A DNA stretch of 64,000 nucleotides from Bacteroidales bacterium. GTDB lineage: Bacteria; Bacteroidota; Bacteroidia; Bacteroidales; UBA6680. Made by a program: the position numbers and the translations under genes. Of the stretch, positions 26,613-35,335 are shown one piece after another (within the stretch, counting starts at the first letter, position 1; the number at the start of each line of letters is the position of its first letter). Location of the stretch: assembly GCA_025210735.1 (NCBI GenBank), contig JAOARD010000032.1:33718-97717 (forward strand), in the 5' to 3' direction. A model generated the notes under the pieces. It did no database searches. It worked only from the letters and a program-made list of their open reading frames with translations, and had not been told where the DNA came from.

Positions 26613-26649
26613 AGAGGGGAAGGTGTTGTTATGTGGTATCTTCCCCTCT
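26613..26649 (-). terminator. Hairpin downstream of the SDR gene
   Basis: AGAGGGGAAG (26613-26622) pairs with CTTCCCCTCT (26640-26649) over a 17-nt loop. The loop (GTGTTGTTATGTGGT) resembles the sequence at the hairpin 23520-23549, so hairpin and array seem to have been duplicated together. Confidence 0.6.
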
Positions 26650-26670
26650 GGTAATTTGGGATGTTGTTTT

Positions 26671-27564
26671 TTAAAACCGGACACCTGTTATCTGTTCAGA
26701 TAGTGCCCAAAGTTTTTTTGCCAGATCTTTGTTAAATACAATAGGTTTCTTCTTCTCAAGTTTTGGGTAACCGCGTATAAACCATCTTGGACCGTAATAT
26801 TCTCCTCCTTTTGCATCGGGATGTGTTGCTGCCATAAGTGCCGGCAGAGCACCAATTGTTACGGGTTGTGCCAGAAACTTTGTGAGTCTTCCGCCAATAC
26901 CTATTGTTTGTTGACGCTCAGTAGCAGACAAACCAGGATGTGCTGATAGTGATATTGCCTCTATACTATTTTTTATGAAGAATCTCTCCAGCTCCATCAT
27001 AAACAGCATATTTGCCAGTTTACTATCGCCATATGATTTACTTCTGCTATATGTTCTGTTGTTCCAGTTAATATCGTTAAAATCTATATCGCCAGATCTG
27101 TATGCTCCGCTTGACATTGTAACTACTCTTGCACTTTTTGCTTTACTTATATATGGTATTAAAAGTGCTGTGAGAGCAAAGTGTCCGTAATGATTTGTAG
27201 CCATATGCATCTCTAAACCACCGTTTGTCTCTTCTCTGCTAATAAGATTTATTACCCCGGCGTTGTTTATAAGCAGATCAAGCTTTCTGTATTTTTTGCC
27301 AAATTCTATAGCAAAGTTGCTTATGGATTTTTTGCTTGTAAGATCAAGAGTAATAACCTCTGCGCTAATTTTTCGGTTAAGACCTTTCTCTATATTCTCT
27401 ATAGCTTTTTGTCCTTTAGATTTTGTTCTGCATGCAATTACAATATGTGCACCCTTATTTGCCAGATCATGAGATATCTGATAACCGAGCCCAATATTAC
27501 CACCTGTAATTACTGCTATCTTACCCTTCTGATTGGGTATGCTGTCTGAATTCCATCTTGCCAT
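26671..27564 (-). CDS. Short-chain dehydrogenase/reductase
   Basis: The 297 residues are a classical SDR: cofactor motif ITGGNIGLGYQI (TGxxxGxG), NNAG in LLINNAGVI, catalytic Ser in VVTMSSGAYRSG and YGDSKLAN (YxxxK), then SLSAHPGLSATE. The C-terminal region (GALPALMAATHPDAKGGEYYGP) is typical of the retinol-dehydrogenase/WW-oxidoreductase-like branch. It uses NAD(P)H on an unknown small substrate. The Crp-type regulator just upstream (86 bp) may control it. Confidence 0.92.
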   Translation of the reverse strand: MARWNSDSIPNQKGKIAVITGGNIGLGYQISHDLANKGAHIVIACRTKSKGQKAIENIEKGLNRKISAEVITLDLTSKKSISNFAIEFGKKYRKLDLLINNAGVINLISREETNGGLEMHMATNHYGHFALTALLIPYISKAKSARVVTMSSGAYRSGDIDFNDINWNNRTYSRSKSYGDSKLANMLFMMELERFFIKNSIEAISLSAHPGLSATERQQTIGIGGRLTKFLAQPVTIGALPALMAATHPDAKGGEYYGPRWFIRGYPKLEKKKPIVFNKDLAKKLWALSEQITGVRF

Positions 27565-27649
27565 ATTAAATAGGTTTTGTTGTGTCTAAACATCTGTATG
27601 TTACAATACAAAGATAGACACATGAAAGCCTGCAAATATGAAACTAGTT

Positions 27650-28198
27650 TCAGAGCTTATGTTTTAGTTTGCTTAACCATTGTGGCGATATTCCGAGAAA
27701 GTTGGCAATGTATTTAGATGGTACCTTCTGTAAAATCTGAGGATATTTGTTATGCAGATACTTAAGCATCTCTAAACTATCAAGGCTTATTAGCTTAGCG
27801 CGCATAGAGTTCTTCTCAAGCAGGTTTCTTATTCCGTGATCGTGAAGATATTCTGCATGCTCAGAGCTATTCAGAAATGTCATTAATCTGTCTTTTCTTA
27901 TCTTTATAAGTGTTGAGTTGGTGAATGTTTTAAGGTGATACTCAGATGGTTTATCAAGATAGAACGATTCAGCAACTGTTGCCATAGGGTGGAAATCAGG
28001 GATAAAGAAGTTTATGGCTCTCTCTTCGCCAGTATCAGGATGTACATGTAACATTACAATGCCTCCGTTTAGCACAACATAAACATCAGAGACTTTCTGA
28101 TCAACATTTATAAGTGTTTCGTGGCTTTTTACGTTTATAACCTCGCCAATATCTCTGAAATTATTTAATAGTATCTCTGGTATGTTTGCGTTTGACAT
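27650..28198 (-). CDS. Crp/Fnr-family transcription regulator
   Basis: The 182 residues begin with a cyclic-nucleotide-binding-like beta-roll (VNVDQKVSDVYVVLNGGIVMLHVHPDTGEERAINFFIPDFHP) and end with a compact helix-turn-helix (VPSKYIANFLGISPQWLSKLKHKL). The cAMP-binding RxS motif is absent, so the ligand is unknown, as in many short Bacteroidota Crp-like proteins near redox enzymes. It lies between a DHFR-like reductase (23 bp upstream) and the SDR gene, a common stress/reductase arrangement. Confidence 0.9.
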   Translation of the reverse strand: MSNANIPEILLNNFRDIGEVINVKSHETLINVDQKVSDVYVVLNGGIVMLHVHPDTGEERAINFFIPDFHPMATVAESFYLDKPSEYHLKTFTNSTLIKIRKDRLMTFLNSSEHAEYLHDHGIRNLLEKNSMRAKLISLDSLEMLKYLHNKYPQILQKVPSKYIANFLGISPQWLSKLKHKL

Positions 28199-28221
28199 TG
28201 TTACTTAATTTAATGTAGATA

Positions 28222-28761
28222 TTATACTTTACGTCTGTAGTGATTTTGTACTATCTGATTAAGAAATAGTTCAGATTTTATTAGTTCAAACTCAATAGTT
28301 TTTGGTAGTTCAGCAAACAGAGGATAACCTCCGCCAAGAATAACCGGAATAGTTGTAATTATTAAATCGTCAACCAAATCCTCTTTAAGGAAGTTCTGTA
28401 CTGTTTTACCACCATCAATATATATCTGATTAAGCCCTCTGTTATTCAGCTTTTTCAGAATATCTTTAAGAGATCCGTTAACCAGTTCAGCTTTATATTT
28501 ATGGCTGTCAGCTATACTTTTAAGAGAGTTACTTAACACAAAAACAGGCAGTGTATATGGCCATTCGCAATCGAAACTACATACAGTTTCAAATGTATTT
28601 CTACCCATTATTATTGCATCAATCTGTTTAATAAAACTATTGTAACCCATATCTGAATTATCAGGGTTTGGTACTGTTTGTAACCAATCAAGACCACCGT
28701 TTTTATCAGCAATATATCCGTCTATACTTTGTGCAATATACACTATGTTTCTTTTATCCAT
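28222..28761 (-). CDS. Dihydrofolate reductase-like (RibD C-terminal) protein
   Basis: The 179 residues have the RibD-C/DHFR fold: VYIAQSIDGYIADKNGGLDWL at the N-terminus, AIIMGRNTFETV, VFVLSNSL, LNQIYIDGGKTVQNFL and TIPVILGGGYPLF. Proteins of this kind (YyaP/YwjB type) are NADPH-dependent reductases of unknown substrate, not the essential folate enzyme. It starts 25 bp downstream of the beta-barrel gene and continues into the Crp regulator, so the three may be one transcript. Confidence 0.92.
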   Translation of the reverse strand: MDKRNIVYIAQSIDGYIADKNGGLDWLQTVPNPDNSDMGYNSFIKQIDAIIMGRNTFETVCSFDCEWPYTLPVFVLSNSLKSIADSHKYKAELVNGSLKDILKKLNNRGLNQIYIDGGKTVQNFLKEDLVDDLIITTIPVILGGGYPLFAELPKTIEFELIKSELFLNQIVQNHYRRKV

Positions 28762-28786
28762 AACTACAAGTGTTTTATAGATTCTG

Positions 28787-29449
28787 TTATCTTAACATCC
28801 GTTTAAGTGTTTTGTTATTAAGTTTTAGCCTAAAACCAATTTTATATGTTATTAAGCTAAATTTATAGTCCTGTTTCATAAAATTAAATGTGTTTTCTGC
28901 TCCAACCAATATTCCGGGTCTAAATAAGTTGTATTTGGTTTTTCTCTTATTTATTGGATATATAATGAAATCTATACTTATTCCCCAGCAATAATCTTTG
29001 TATAAATTTGTAAGGGAGATTGTTTTGTCATATCCCTTGTTTCTTATTTTTTTACTGAAAATATAATCAAAGAATATACCTCCTTCTACATTTAGAAAAT
29101 CAGCTGATGCGGGAATACTATTAAATGATATTTTTGTGCGAAAGCAATTTAATCTGGTTAATAATTTTATATTGTTATACTCTTCGTCTTCTTTTCCTGA
29201 TTGTTCAAATCTTCTTGATATGAGGGAGAAGTTAAGACCAAAATTAAGAGACTCTTTTTTCTCGTAAAATATTCCATAATCTATTGACCCTCCTCCATAA
29301 CTAAGACTAATTGACTCCCATTTATTATCTGGTTGTGGATATGTTCCTCTGATTGCAAATGATAGTTTATGACCTAATTTTTGTGCTTTTGTAAAATGAA
29401 GGCTTGTAATAAGTAGTAGGGTTGTAATTATAAATGTTCTTACTCGCAT
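28787..29449 (-). CDS. Outer-membrane beta-barrel protein, unknown function
   Basis: The 220 residues have a signal peptide ending near FTKAQ, then glycine/aromatic-rich alternating strands (LSFAIRGTYPQP, ISLSYGGGSIDYGIFYEK, FRPGILVGAENTF) and a final strand KIGFRLKLNNK. This is a small barrel of about eight strands, as in porin-family OmpA-like barrels. No binding motif is visible. The start is at 29449, downstream of the second 21-bp array. Confidence 0.65.
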   Translation of the reverse strand: MRVRTFIITTLLLITSLHFTKAQKLGHKLSFAIRGTYPQPDNKWESISLSYGGGSIDYGIFYEKKESLNFGLNFSLISRRFEQSGKEDEEYNNIKLLTRLNCFRTKISFNSIPASADFLNVEGGIFFDYIFSKKIRNKGYDKTISLTNLYKDYCWGISIDFIIYPINKRKTKYNLFRPGILVGAENTFNFMKQDYKFSLITYKIGFRLKLNNKTLKRMLR

Positions 29450-29641
29450 ATCTGTTATTATGTTGTATGTTAATTATATCAAATACATATAGTTAGCTTT
29501 TGTTGTAAATAAGACTTATTCTTATTGTTTATATAATATGTAAGCTGTTATGTATTGAATAACCGGGGTTTAAACTTGTCTTATATAATGAGTGTATAGT
29601 TATATACACAAATTTTAATATTGCGAATGTACTATTTTAAA

Positions 29642-29828
29642 GGTGAAGCAGGAACATGTTATACACCATTGTCTACTATTATAGCTCTTCTGGTTTTAGT
29701 AAAAGGTTGATTTTTTTTGAAAAAGATGGATTGGAATTTTTTCCGGATGCACCGGGTATAATTAAAGATGGACTGGTATGTTCTCAGGATGCATTTTTTT
29801 TCTGAAAGAAGCATTTTCAGGAGGCAAT
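29642..29828. repeat. Second 21-bp-period degenerate array
   Basis: Unit starts at about 29684, 29705, 29725, 29746, 29767, 29788 and 29808 are 20-21 bp apart. The clearest are GATGGATTGGAATTTTTTCC, GATGCACCGGGTATAATTAA, GATGGACTGGTATGTTCTCA and GATGCATTTTTTTTCTGAAA. Shifted by two bases the heads read TGCACCGG, TGGACTGG and TGCATTTT, close to the TGCMKGAG heads of the array at 679-1052. An 81-residue frame on the minus strand (29659-29904) runs through it but is not protein-like. Together with the hairpin after it, this explains most of the 450-bp gap. Confidence 0.65.
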
Positions 29829-29839
29829 AGTTTTTATAA

Positions 29840-29882
29840 AAACCTCTGTATGTGCAGTATTTATGCACATAATCAGAGGTTT
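29840..29882 (-). terminator. Terminator of the metallophosphoesterase gene
   Basis: AAACCTCTG (29840-29848) pairs with CAGAGGTTT (29874-29882), and an inner ATGTGCA pairs with TGCACAT. On the minus strand it is followed by TTTTATAAAAAC, a usable T-run, 19 bp after the stop at 29901. Confidence 0.8.
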
Positions 29883-29900
29883 GATGTATAATTGGTGGTA

Positions 29901-31010
29901 TCAATTTAAATGTGGTGTAAGTTTTATGCTTATTATCTCGCTTCGTGTACCAATTCTGAACGGAGGACCAAATGTTCCGACTCCTTCTGATACAAATATT
30001 TTTGTTTTGTTGTATGTGTGCAGACCGCTGTTGTAATCAAATATCATTTTTGCAATAAGGTTGAATGGGAATATCTGCCCTGCATGTGTATGTCCGGCAA
30101 GATACAGATCTATACCAGCTTCGCTCGCATATTTTATACCATTAGGGGCATGATGCAGTAGTATAGATGGTCTGTTTTTATCAATATTAAGTGTTGGCAG
30201 AGTCTCCTGAATTGTTGGGTTATTGCCCGATGCATGCATATCGTACGTTGTTCTGTCGGCAATCATATGCGTAAGACCAACAATCTGAAGTTGTTTGTAG
30301 TTTGCCACCTGATTATCAAGAACGTTAACACCTGCTTTTTTCATCAGAGCAACAATACTATCGTTATGTGTTGAGTGGTCGTGGTTACCATCAACAAAGT
30401 ATACTGGTGCTTTTAATCTCTTTAGAGGATTAAAATATTCCGGTTTAAGAGCATATTTACTATCAAGATAGTCCCCTGTAAGTAGTATAATATCAGGATT
30501 CTGTGCATTTGTTTTGTCAACCAGTTTATCGAGAAATCCGTTTGTCCTGAAATGCCCAATATGTATATCGGTAAGATGAACAGCATTAATCTCTTCCGTC
30601 AATCCTTCAACAGTAATGTTAAGTTTTGTATCTCTTAAATACATACTATTAAAATAGCCTCCAACAGATATCAGTGTGGTTAACACAATTACCGTTAATC
30701 CAAATATCTGTGGTTTTAGTTTTATGAATATATTGGCTAAATCTACAGTAATTACAGACATTAGCATAAACAGATATACACCCATTGTAACAAATGATAC
30801 TTTGTATAGTATATGCTCTAGTGTTCCGGTTGAGTTCATGAATACTACACCTCCTGTAAAGAATAGTACAGGGAGCACTGAGAAGAGTATATATAATGGT
30901 CGTGCACTCTCCAGCCCAAAAGACCATGAGAATTTTCTTGACATATATATGATTGATGTAATGAGTATAGCCAGAAAGGCTGTTAGTATTATGTACGGCA
31001 TAATCTTCAT
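29901..31010 (-). CDS. Membrane-anchored metallophosphoesterase
   Basis: The 369 residues begin with four transmembrane helices (residues ~1-125), followed by a calcineurin-like phosphoesterase domain: VHLTDIHIGHFR, IILLTGDYLDSK, VYFVDGNHDHSTHN, ILLHHAPNGI and LYLAGHTHAGQIFP. These hold the two-metal ligands of the family. The layout matches the YaeI/UDP-diacylglucosamine-pyrophosphatase-like membrane phosphoesterases, with the active site probably facing the periplasm. Substrate is unknown. It follows the small SDR-like gene by 45 bp. Confidence 0.92.
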   Translation of the reverse strand: MKIMPYIILTAFLAILITSIIYMSRKFSWSFGLESARPLYILFSVLPVLFFTGGVVFMNSTGTLEHILYKVSFVTMGVYLFMLMSVITVDLANIFIKLKPQIFGLTVIVLTTLISVGGYFNSMYLRDTKLNITVEGLTEEINAVHLTDIHIGHFRTNGFLDKLVDKTNAQNPDIILLTGDYLDSKYALKPEYFNPLKRLKAPVYFVDGNHDHSTHNDSIVALMKKAGVNVLDNQVANYKQLQIVGLTHMIADRTTYDMHASGNNPTIQETLPTLNIDKNRPSILLHHAPNGIKYASEAGIDLYLAGHTHAGQIFPFNLIAKMIFDYNSGLHTYNKTKIFVSEGVGTFGPPFRIGTRSEIISIKLTPHLN

Positions 31011-31055
31011 AATGAGTTGTTTTGTTTAATGATTACTATAAATATATTGTTCTGG

Positions 31056-31718
31056 TTAAAGTCTTGCTATTTTTTTTATATCTCTGTTCTCAAGATGTTT
31101 AAGTTCCTGAGGATGCACTGCTATGTTTATCATGGCTTTGCCAAGCTGACTACTTGTAATTACTGAATCGGATTTTTTAAGTAGCGGAAATATAGGTTTT
31201 GTTAATGTATAAAACAGATTGTACCATCCGGTTCTTGATTTAATACCTTTTTCAGGAAGTATAATTCCCGGACGGAATGCGTATGCATCTTTAAACCCTA
31301 TTGATAGAATTCTGTTTTCTGTTTTTCCTTTTACTCTTGCCCACATAATTTTACCTTTTTCGGAACTATCAGTACCTGCACCGGATACATAGTTAAATAC
31401 CGTGTTTGGGTTTAGTTCTAGTAGTGTTTCAGCAAGAGCATTGGTCATTGTATAGGTAATATGGCTGTATTTGTCTTCGTTTAATCCAAGTGCAGATATA
31501 CCCATGCAGTGAAAACATATATTATAACCACTCAAATGATTTTTTATAGAACTGAAATCGCTAAAGTCGTTATGTACTATCTCATTTAGCTTTGGGTGTG
31601 ATATGTTTATAGACTTTCGGTTTATTACCAATACCCTTTCAACTTCTGGACTGCTAATACACTCTAATAGAGCAGCCTTACCTACCATACCACTTGATCC
31701 TGTAATAATAACCTTCAT
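31056..31718 (-). CDS. NAD(P)-binding atypical SDR protein
   Basis: The 220 residues have the atypical SDR Rossmann start VIITGSSGMVGKAALLECIS, then VLVINRKSI, NICFHCMGISALGL, FNYVSGAGTDSSEKGKIMWARVKGKTENRI and YAFRPGIILPEKG. This resembles the HTATIP2/YbjT-like oxidoreductases, which usually lack proven activity. The active Tyr is not in its usual place. It probably shares a transcript with the phosphoesterase downstream. Confidence 0.85.
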   Translation of the reverse strand: MKVIITGSSGMVGKAALLECISSPEVERVLVINRKSINISHPKLNEIVHNDFSDFSSIKNHLSGYNICFHCMGISALGLNEDKYSHITYTMTNALAETLLELNPNTVFNYVSGAGTDSSEKGKIMWARVKGKTENRILSIGFKDAYAFRPGIILPEKGIKSRTGWYNLFYTLTKPIFPLLKKSDSVITSSQLGKAMINIAVHPQELKHLENRDIKKIARL

Positions 31719-31857
31719 CTGTTTACAATTTGGTTTATAGCTTCAATTGTTTACTGTTATTAAACAAATTGATTGATACAAAGTTAAGGTGAATCGATGG
31801 GAGAGATGTATATATATTACAGAATAAAGAATACTTTTTACAGGAGGGGGGAGTATT

Positions 31858-31885
31858 TGCTGGCACGTATGTGTACATGCCAGCA
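31858..31885 (-). terminator. Hairpin after the thioredoxin/beta-barrel gene
   Basis: TGCTGGCA (31858-31865) pairs with TGCCAGCA (31878-31885), with an inner GTA/TAC pairing. It lies 18 bp past the stop at 31904. On the minus strand the following bases are AATACTCCCC, so it is a stable hairpin rather than a classical terminator. Confidence 0.6.
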
Positions 31886-31903
31886 TATTAAATAGAGAAT
31901 TAA

Positions 31904-32962
31904 CTATTTACCAAATATGATGGCAAGGTTAAAAAAGAATCCACGATTATTAATAGTAACATCTGAATAGTTACTAACATTATTCAAGCCAAAGTCGTAT
32001 CCAACAGAAGCTTCAAAGCTGCCTAGTTGTTGAGTTGCACCAACCTTTAAACCATAATCATATCTATTAAACGTATTACCATCAGATCCGAATTTTATAT
32101 CAGACTTTTCATAATCGTCTTTATATTTGCCATTAATGGCATATGCTGCATATGGTTCTATATTTAATCTGAATGGTTGTCTGCCTCCTGCAATCTTAAA
32201 CCTGAATGTATTGATACTTAAACGTAACGGAACTTCAACATAGTTGAGTCTTATAGATTCGTCAGAATCTTTTGATCTTGCTCCTTTTGAAGAGAATGCA
32301 ACACCCGGTTGAAATGTAAAGTGTTTTGCTGTGTAGTCTAAAAATAGCGATACATTTAAACCGACTTTGGTATCGTTGTAATCATTAATATTATCTGTAT
32401 TAAAGTTGTTGAAGTTCATGCCTAATCGTATCCCAGGTTTCCATCGACTATTAGATATGTTGTACATAAACTTGTTGAACAGAGTAGGTTTAACACGGTT
32501 TTTATTTACTCTTTCCTGAACAACAGAATTTGCTACAGCTTTATCAATGGGTTTAGTCCACTCGGGGATGTTTATAAATTTCTTGAACTGGTTTAATTTC
32601 ATTGAACCATCGTGGCGTTTAATAACTTCCTCTTTATGGTTTATAAAGATAAATTTGGGTATGCTAACACCCTTTTCTGAGTTATACTTAAAATATATCT
32701 CTTTATTGTTTCCTTTATCAACATCTAGTTTAAGGGCTATAAAATCTCTGTTTACGCTGTTATGTATCTCTTCATCTGTAAATATGTATTTGTTCATATA
32801 CTGGCAGGGACTACACCATTTGGCTGTAAAGTATAACAGCAATAATTTGTTTTCACTTTTAGCTTTTTGTAAAGCCTGATTGTAATCTCCGGTATAGAAA
32901 CTAATAGCTTTAATTTGTAAAGTCATTAATACCAGAATTGTTAGTAAAATTATTTTTTTCAT
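31904..32962 (-). CDS. Thioredoxin domain fused to an outer-membrane beta-barrel
   Basis: The 352 residues start with a signal peptide (LLTILVLMTLQIKA). Residues ~25-135 form a thioredoxin domain with LLLYFTAKWCSPCQYMNKYIF (active site WCSPC) and ISIPKFIFINHKEEVIKRHDG-type strands. Residues ~165-352 are a porin-like barrel: GIRLGMNFNNFN, VGLNVSLFLDYTAKHFTFQPGVAFSSKGARS, LNYVEVPLRLSI and a final strand GFFFNLAIIFGK. This pairs a periplasmic disulfide/thiol reductase with its own outer-membrane anchor, an unusual architecture. A leader mini-ORF stops 4 nt before the start. Confidence 0.85.
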   Translation of the reverse strand: MKKIILLTILVLMTLQIKAISFYTGDYNQALQKAKSENKLLLLYFTAKWCSPCQYMNKYIFTDEEIHNSVNRDFIALKLDVDKGNNKEIYFKYNSEKGVSIPKFIFINHKEEVIKRHDGSMKLNQFKKFINIPEWTKPIDKAVANSVVQERVNKNRVKPTLFNKFMYNISNSRWKPGIRLGMNFNNFNTDNINDYNDTKVGLNVSLFLDYTAKHFTFQPGVAFSSKGARSKDSDESIRLNYVEVPLRLSINTFRFKIAGGRQPFRLNIEPYAAYAINGKYKDDYEKSDIKFGSDGNTFNRYDYGLKVGATQQLGSFEASVGYDFGLNNVSNYSDVTINNRGFFFNLAIIFGK

Positions 32963-32966
32963 ATGT

Positions 32967-33023
32967 CTAAATTTGTTTTTTAATGGTCATATGGAACCCG
33001 CATTTTAGTAATGTTGGTTTCAT
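32967..33023 (-). CDS. 18-aa leader mini-ORF before the thioredoxin/barrel gene
   Basis: ATG at 33023 opens 18 codons with the family core KCGFHMTIKKQ and stops with TAG, 4 nt before the ATG of the next gene. The bases are nearly identical to those at 63145-63187. Translation is unproven; the stop-start spacing is the same as in the copy at 11742. Confidence 0.42.
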   Translation of the reverse strand: MKPTLLKCGFHMTIKKQI

Positions 33024-33176
33024 GAATTAAACCTTTATTCAGAATATTAAATAAGTAACTATAGTATATATATAACTATTGTGTGTTTAATCAAACTTTA
33101 TGCCAATGTTATGATTAATTGGTAGTATTAGTGCGATATAGGAGCCTATATATGTTATTGAAAAGAGAATAAAGTT

Positions 33177-34049
33177 TTAATTTACAATTAAGTATCTACT
33201 ACTCATCCACCCGGATAGTTTGTAATTATTGCTGTAGTCAAAGCCGGATTCAAAGATAGATTTTATTGGATTGATATTATTATTCATAATTACATACCAC
33301 CATTTTCTTCCGGTATTATCATACTTTTCAGCTATGGCATAACCTGTAGAGTTTTTAGGATATATTGCAAGTGTATTACCTTTAATCTTTTGCATAAATC
33401 TATAAGATGTATTGTCTATAAACGGATCAGCTCTGAGAGAGTAACCATTGGTTGTTACTATAAATTCTATATTTGTGGTTAGATAATTATCAGGAGCTGT
33501 GCATTGGTTATACAAAGCTATATCGTCTGATTTTATATATCTGAAAATTTTGCTGTTACTATCGGGAATGTATTTGTATATGTGATCGAATTCTCCGAGA
33601 CAACAGGCATAGTTATGAATTGTGATCTCAAGACCTCTCTTTGTGGTATATTCAGATAGTTCGATAATATTACCCTGCGCAGTTAATTTCTCCTGATATC
33701 CGGTTCCTGTATTCATACAACATATAACAAAATTTGTTTCTGCACCTCCCGGATTACCATAAAATATAATATCAGTTAATCCATCAGAGTTAAAGTCAAC
33801 AGGATTTAAGGAGTTCTTATACAGGTTAAAATTATCAGCTACATGATCCAGATAGTTTATGTTTTTAAGTTTTTTTACCTCTTGTCGCAATTTATCATCA
33901 GATATATCTGTTTTCCACCCACACCAATCTATATCAGTACTCATATTTAACTCTTTACCAAGAACCTTTTTAATAACCTGCGCATTACAAGATATGGTTG
34001 TTATAAATAGAGTGGTATATAGTATTAGTTTAAATCTATGTTTTAGCAT
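33177..34049 (-). CDS. Lipoprotein with FG-GAP-like and SH3-like regions
   Basis: The 290 residues begin with a lipoprotein signal (LFITTISCNAQ). The middle has a repeat-like motif NPVDFNSDGLTDIIFYG that resembles a calcium-binding FG-GAP turn. The C-terminal part has TSYRFMQKIKGNTLAIYPKNSTGYAIAEKYDNTGRKWWYVIM, the layout of a bacterial SH3-like domain. It is probably a periplasmic or surface lipoprotein. No enzyme motif is present. It begins 38 bp downstream of the MORN-type gene and shares its orientation. Confidence 0.6.
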   Translation of the reverse strand: MLKHRFKLILYTTLFITTISCNAQVIKKVLGKELNMSTDIDWCGWKTDISDDKLRQEVKKLKNINYLDHVADNFNLYKNSLNPVDFNSDGLTDIIFYGNPGGAETNFVICCMNTGTGYQEKLTAQGNIIELSEYTTKRGLEITIHNYACCLGEFDHIYKYIPDSNSKIFRYIKSDDIALYNQCTAPDNYLTTNIEFIVTTNGYSLRADPFIDNTSYRFMQKIKGNTLAIYPKNSTGYAIAEKYDNTGRKWWYVIMNNNINPIKSIFESGFDYSNNYKLSGWMSSRYLIVN

Positions 34050-34087
34050 ATGTTATCTAATAAAATTGGAATATAAATTTTTAGTTA

Positions 34088-35179
34088 TTAATAATTTTTC
34101 AGATTGGAGTATGCATCATCGTAAACTTCCCGAATAATCTTACCAGACTTATATTCCTTGTAATATCTTATCCAATATGATTCATAGTATAATGAAGGAT
34201 CATAATATCTGGAATCAGTGTTAGCTTCTAGTTTAGCGTCTACCGTAATATCTCCATTTTGATCAAACTTTTTTAGCTTGGCTATATGAGTATAGGATTC
34301 CAGAATTCTATTTTTCTTTTGGAAAAAGAAAAACATGTTTTGGATATTCTCTACATCAAGAAATTTCATATGCCATCTTAGTATACTTTTTACTTGTCCG
34401 TTTTTATAATACTTGATTCTGCTGTTACCATTTATGGTATATATCTTATTGCCATCTGAATCATATAAGGTTTCGGTTCTGATTCTTTGCTTTTTATATG
34501 TTGTTTCTTTTATCAGTGATCCGGATATGTTGTAATATTTTTTCTCTTTACGAATCCAATACGGGGATTTATTTATGTGTACTTCTTTTGTAAAATATCT
34601 TATATTCCCATTAGGAGAGTAATCTCTGAAAATACGATAATTTTTTTTGTAGGTGTTTCTTTCTCTAAGAGTGCCATTATAATAGTATTTTGTAAGGTCA
34701 TTAACAGGTTGTCCGTTTATAAAAGAACCTTGCATTTTTAGATTATTATTTTCATAATAAACGGAGTTGTCTCCATTGCATCTTATATTACAACACATAT
34801 ACTCAGCCCATGGAGGATTACTTCTTAAATGATTTACTTCAATTAGATTGTCTCTTATTACTGTATCTATTGTTAAACCATAATTAGTTATTCTTACTTT
34901 ATGAAAAGGATTTCTATTCGGAATACCATAATAATACCCTTCAGATATATAGTAGAGACCTGTATCTTTCAAAGAAAATGAGCTGTTTTCAAAGTTATAC
35001 TGTAAGTTGAATCTTTGGTTTTGTAGCTCTATTGTATCCTTATAAATCCAGATATCGAAATTAGTATGTTCATATTTGTTATTACAGGTATCTTTTTCAA
35101 TTAATATATAACTAACCTCTTGTGAATATGTTAAAATTGAAGTGGTTATTAGTATTGTTAACAAAAGTAGTCTTTTCAT
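34088..35179 (-). CDS. Exported MORN/YwqK-like repeat protein
   Basis: The 363 residues have a signal peptide ending near LTYSQ. The middle and end contain several Y-x-N-G-x-x-K/R-x-x-x-x-Y units (YYNGTLRERNTYKKNY, DYSPNGNIRYFTKE, YKNGQVKSILRWH), typical of YwqK/MORN repeats in Bacteroidota. It has no known catalytic role. A second protein with such units is at 25612-26412. It is followed at 34049 by the lipoprotein gene. Confidence 0.65.
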   Translation of the reverse strand: MKRLLLLTILITTSILTYSQEVSYILIEKDTCNNKYEHTNFDIWIYKDTIELQNQRFNLQYNFENSSFSLKDTGLYYISEGYYYGIPNRNPFHKVRITNYGLTIDTVIRDNLIEVNHLRSNPPWAEYMCCNIRCNGDNSVYYENNNLKMQGSFINGQPVNDLTKYYYNGTLRERNTYKKNYRIFRDYSPNGNIRYFTKEVHINKSPYWIRKEKKYYNISGSLIKETTYKKQRIRTETLYDSDGNKIYTINGNSRIKYYKNGQVKSILRWHMKFLDVENIQNMFFFFQKKNRILESYTHIAKLKKFDQNGDITVDAKLEANTDSRYYDPSLYYESYWIRYYKEYKSGKIIREVYDDAYSNLKNY

Positions 35180-35277
35180 TATTAGTTACTTTTAATAGAA
35201 TATCTATCTGTTTTCTTGCAAACTCTTTTAGTGCATCAAATTCTTAGATATCTGGCAAAACTACATATTTTATAAAA

Positions 35278-35322
35278 CCATACAAATAAAGCCACACATA
35301 CTGTGTAGCTTTATTTGTATGG
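35278..35322. terminator. Long bidirectional terminator hairpin
   Basis: A perfect 15-bp stem (35278-35292 with 35308-35322) contains an inner ACACA/TGTGT stem with a 3-nt loop. TTTTTTG follows on the plus strand and TTTTAT on the minus strand. It lies 14 bp past the stop of the serine hydrolase and insulates it from the repeat-protein gene. Confidence 0.9.
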
Positions 35323-35335
35323 TTTTTTGTTAATA

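Noticed and set aside
29659..29904. 81-residue minus-strand reading frame
   Set aside because: It runs through the 21-bp array and a terminator hairpin, has no domain-like sequence and overlaps no conserved context.
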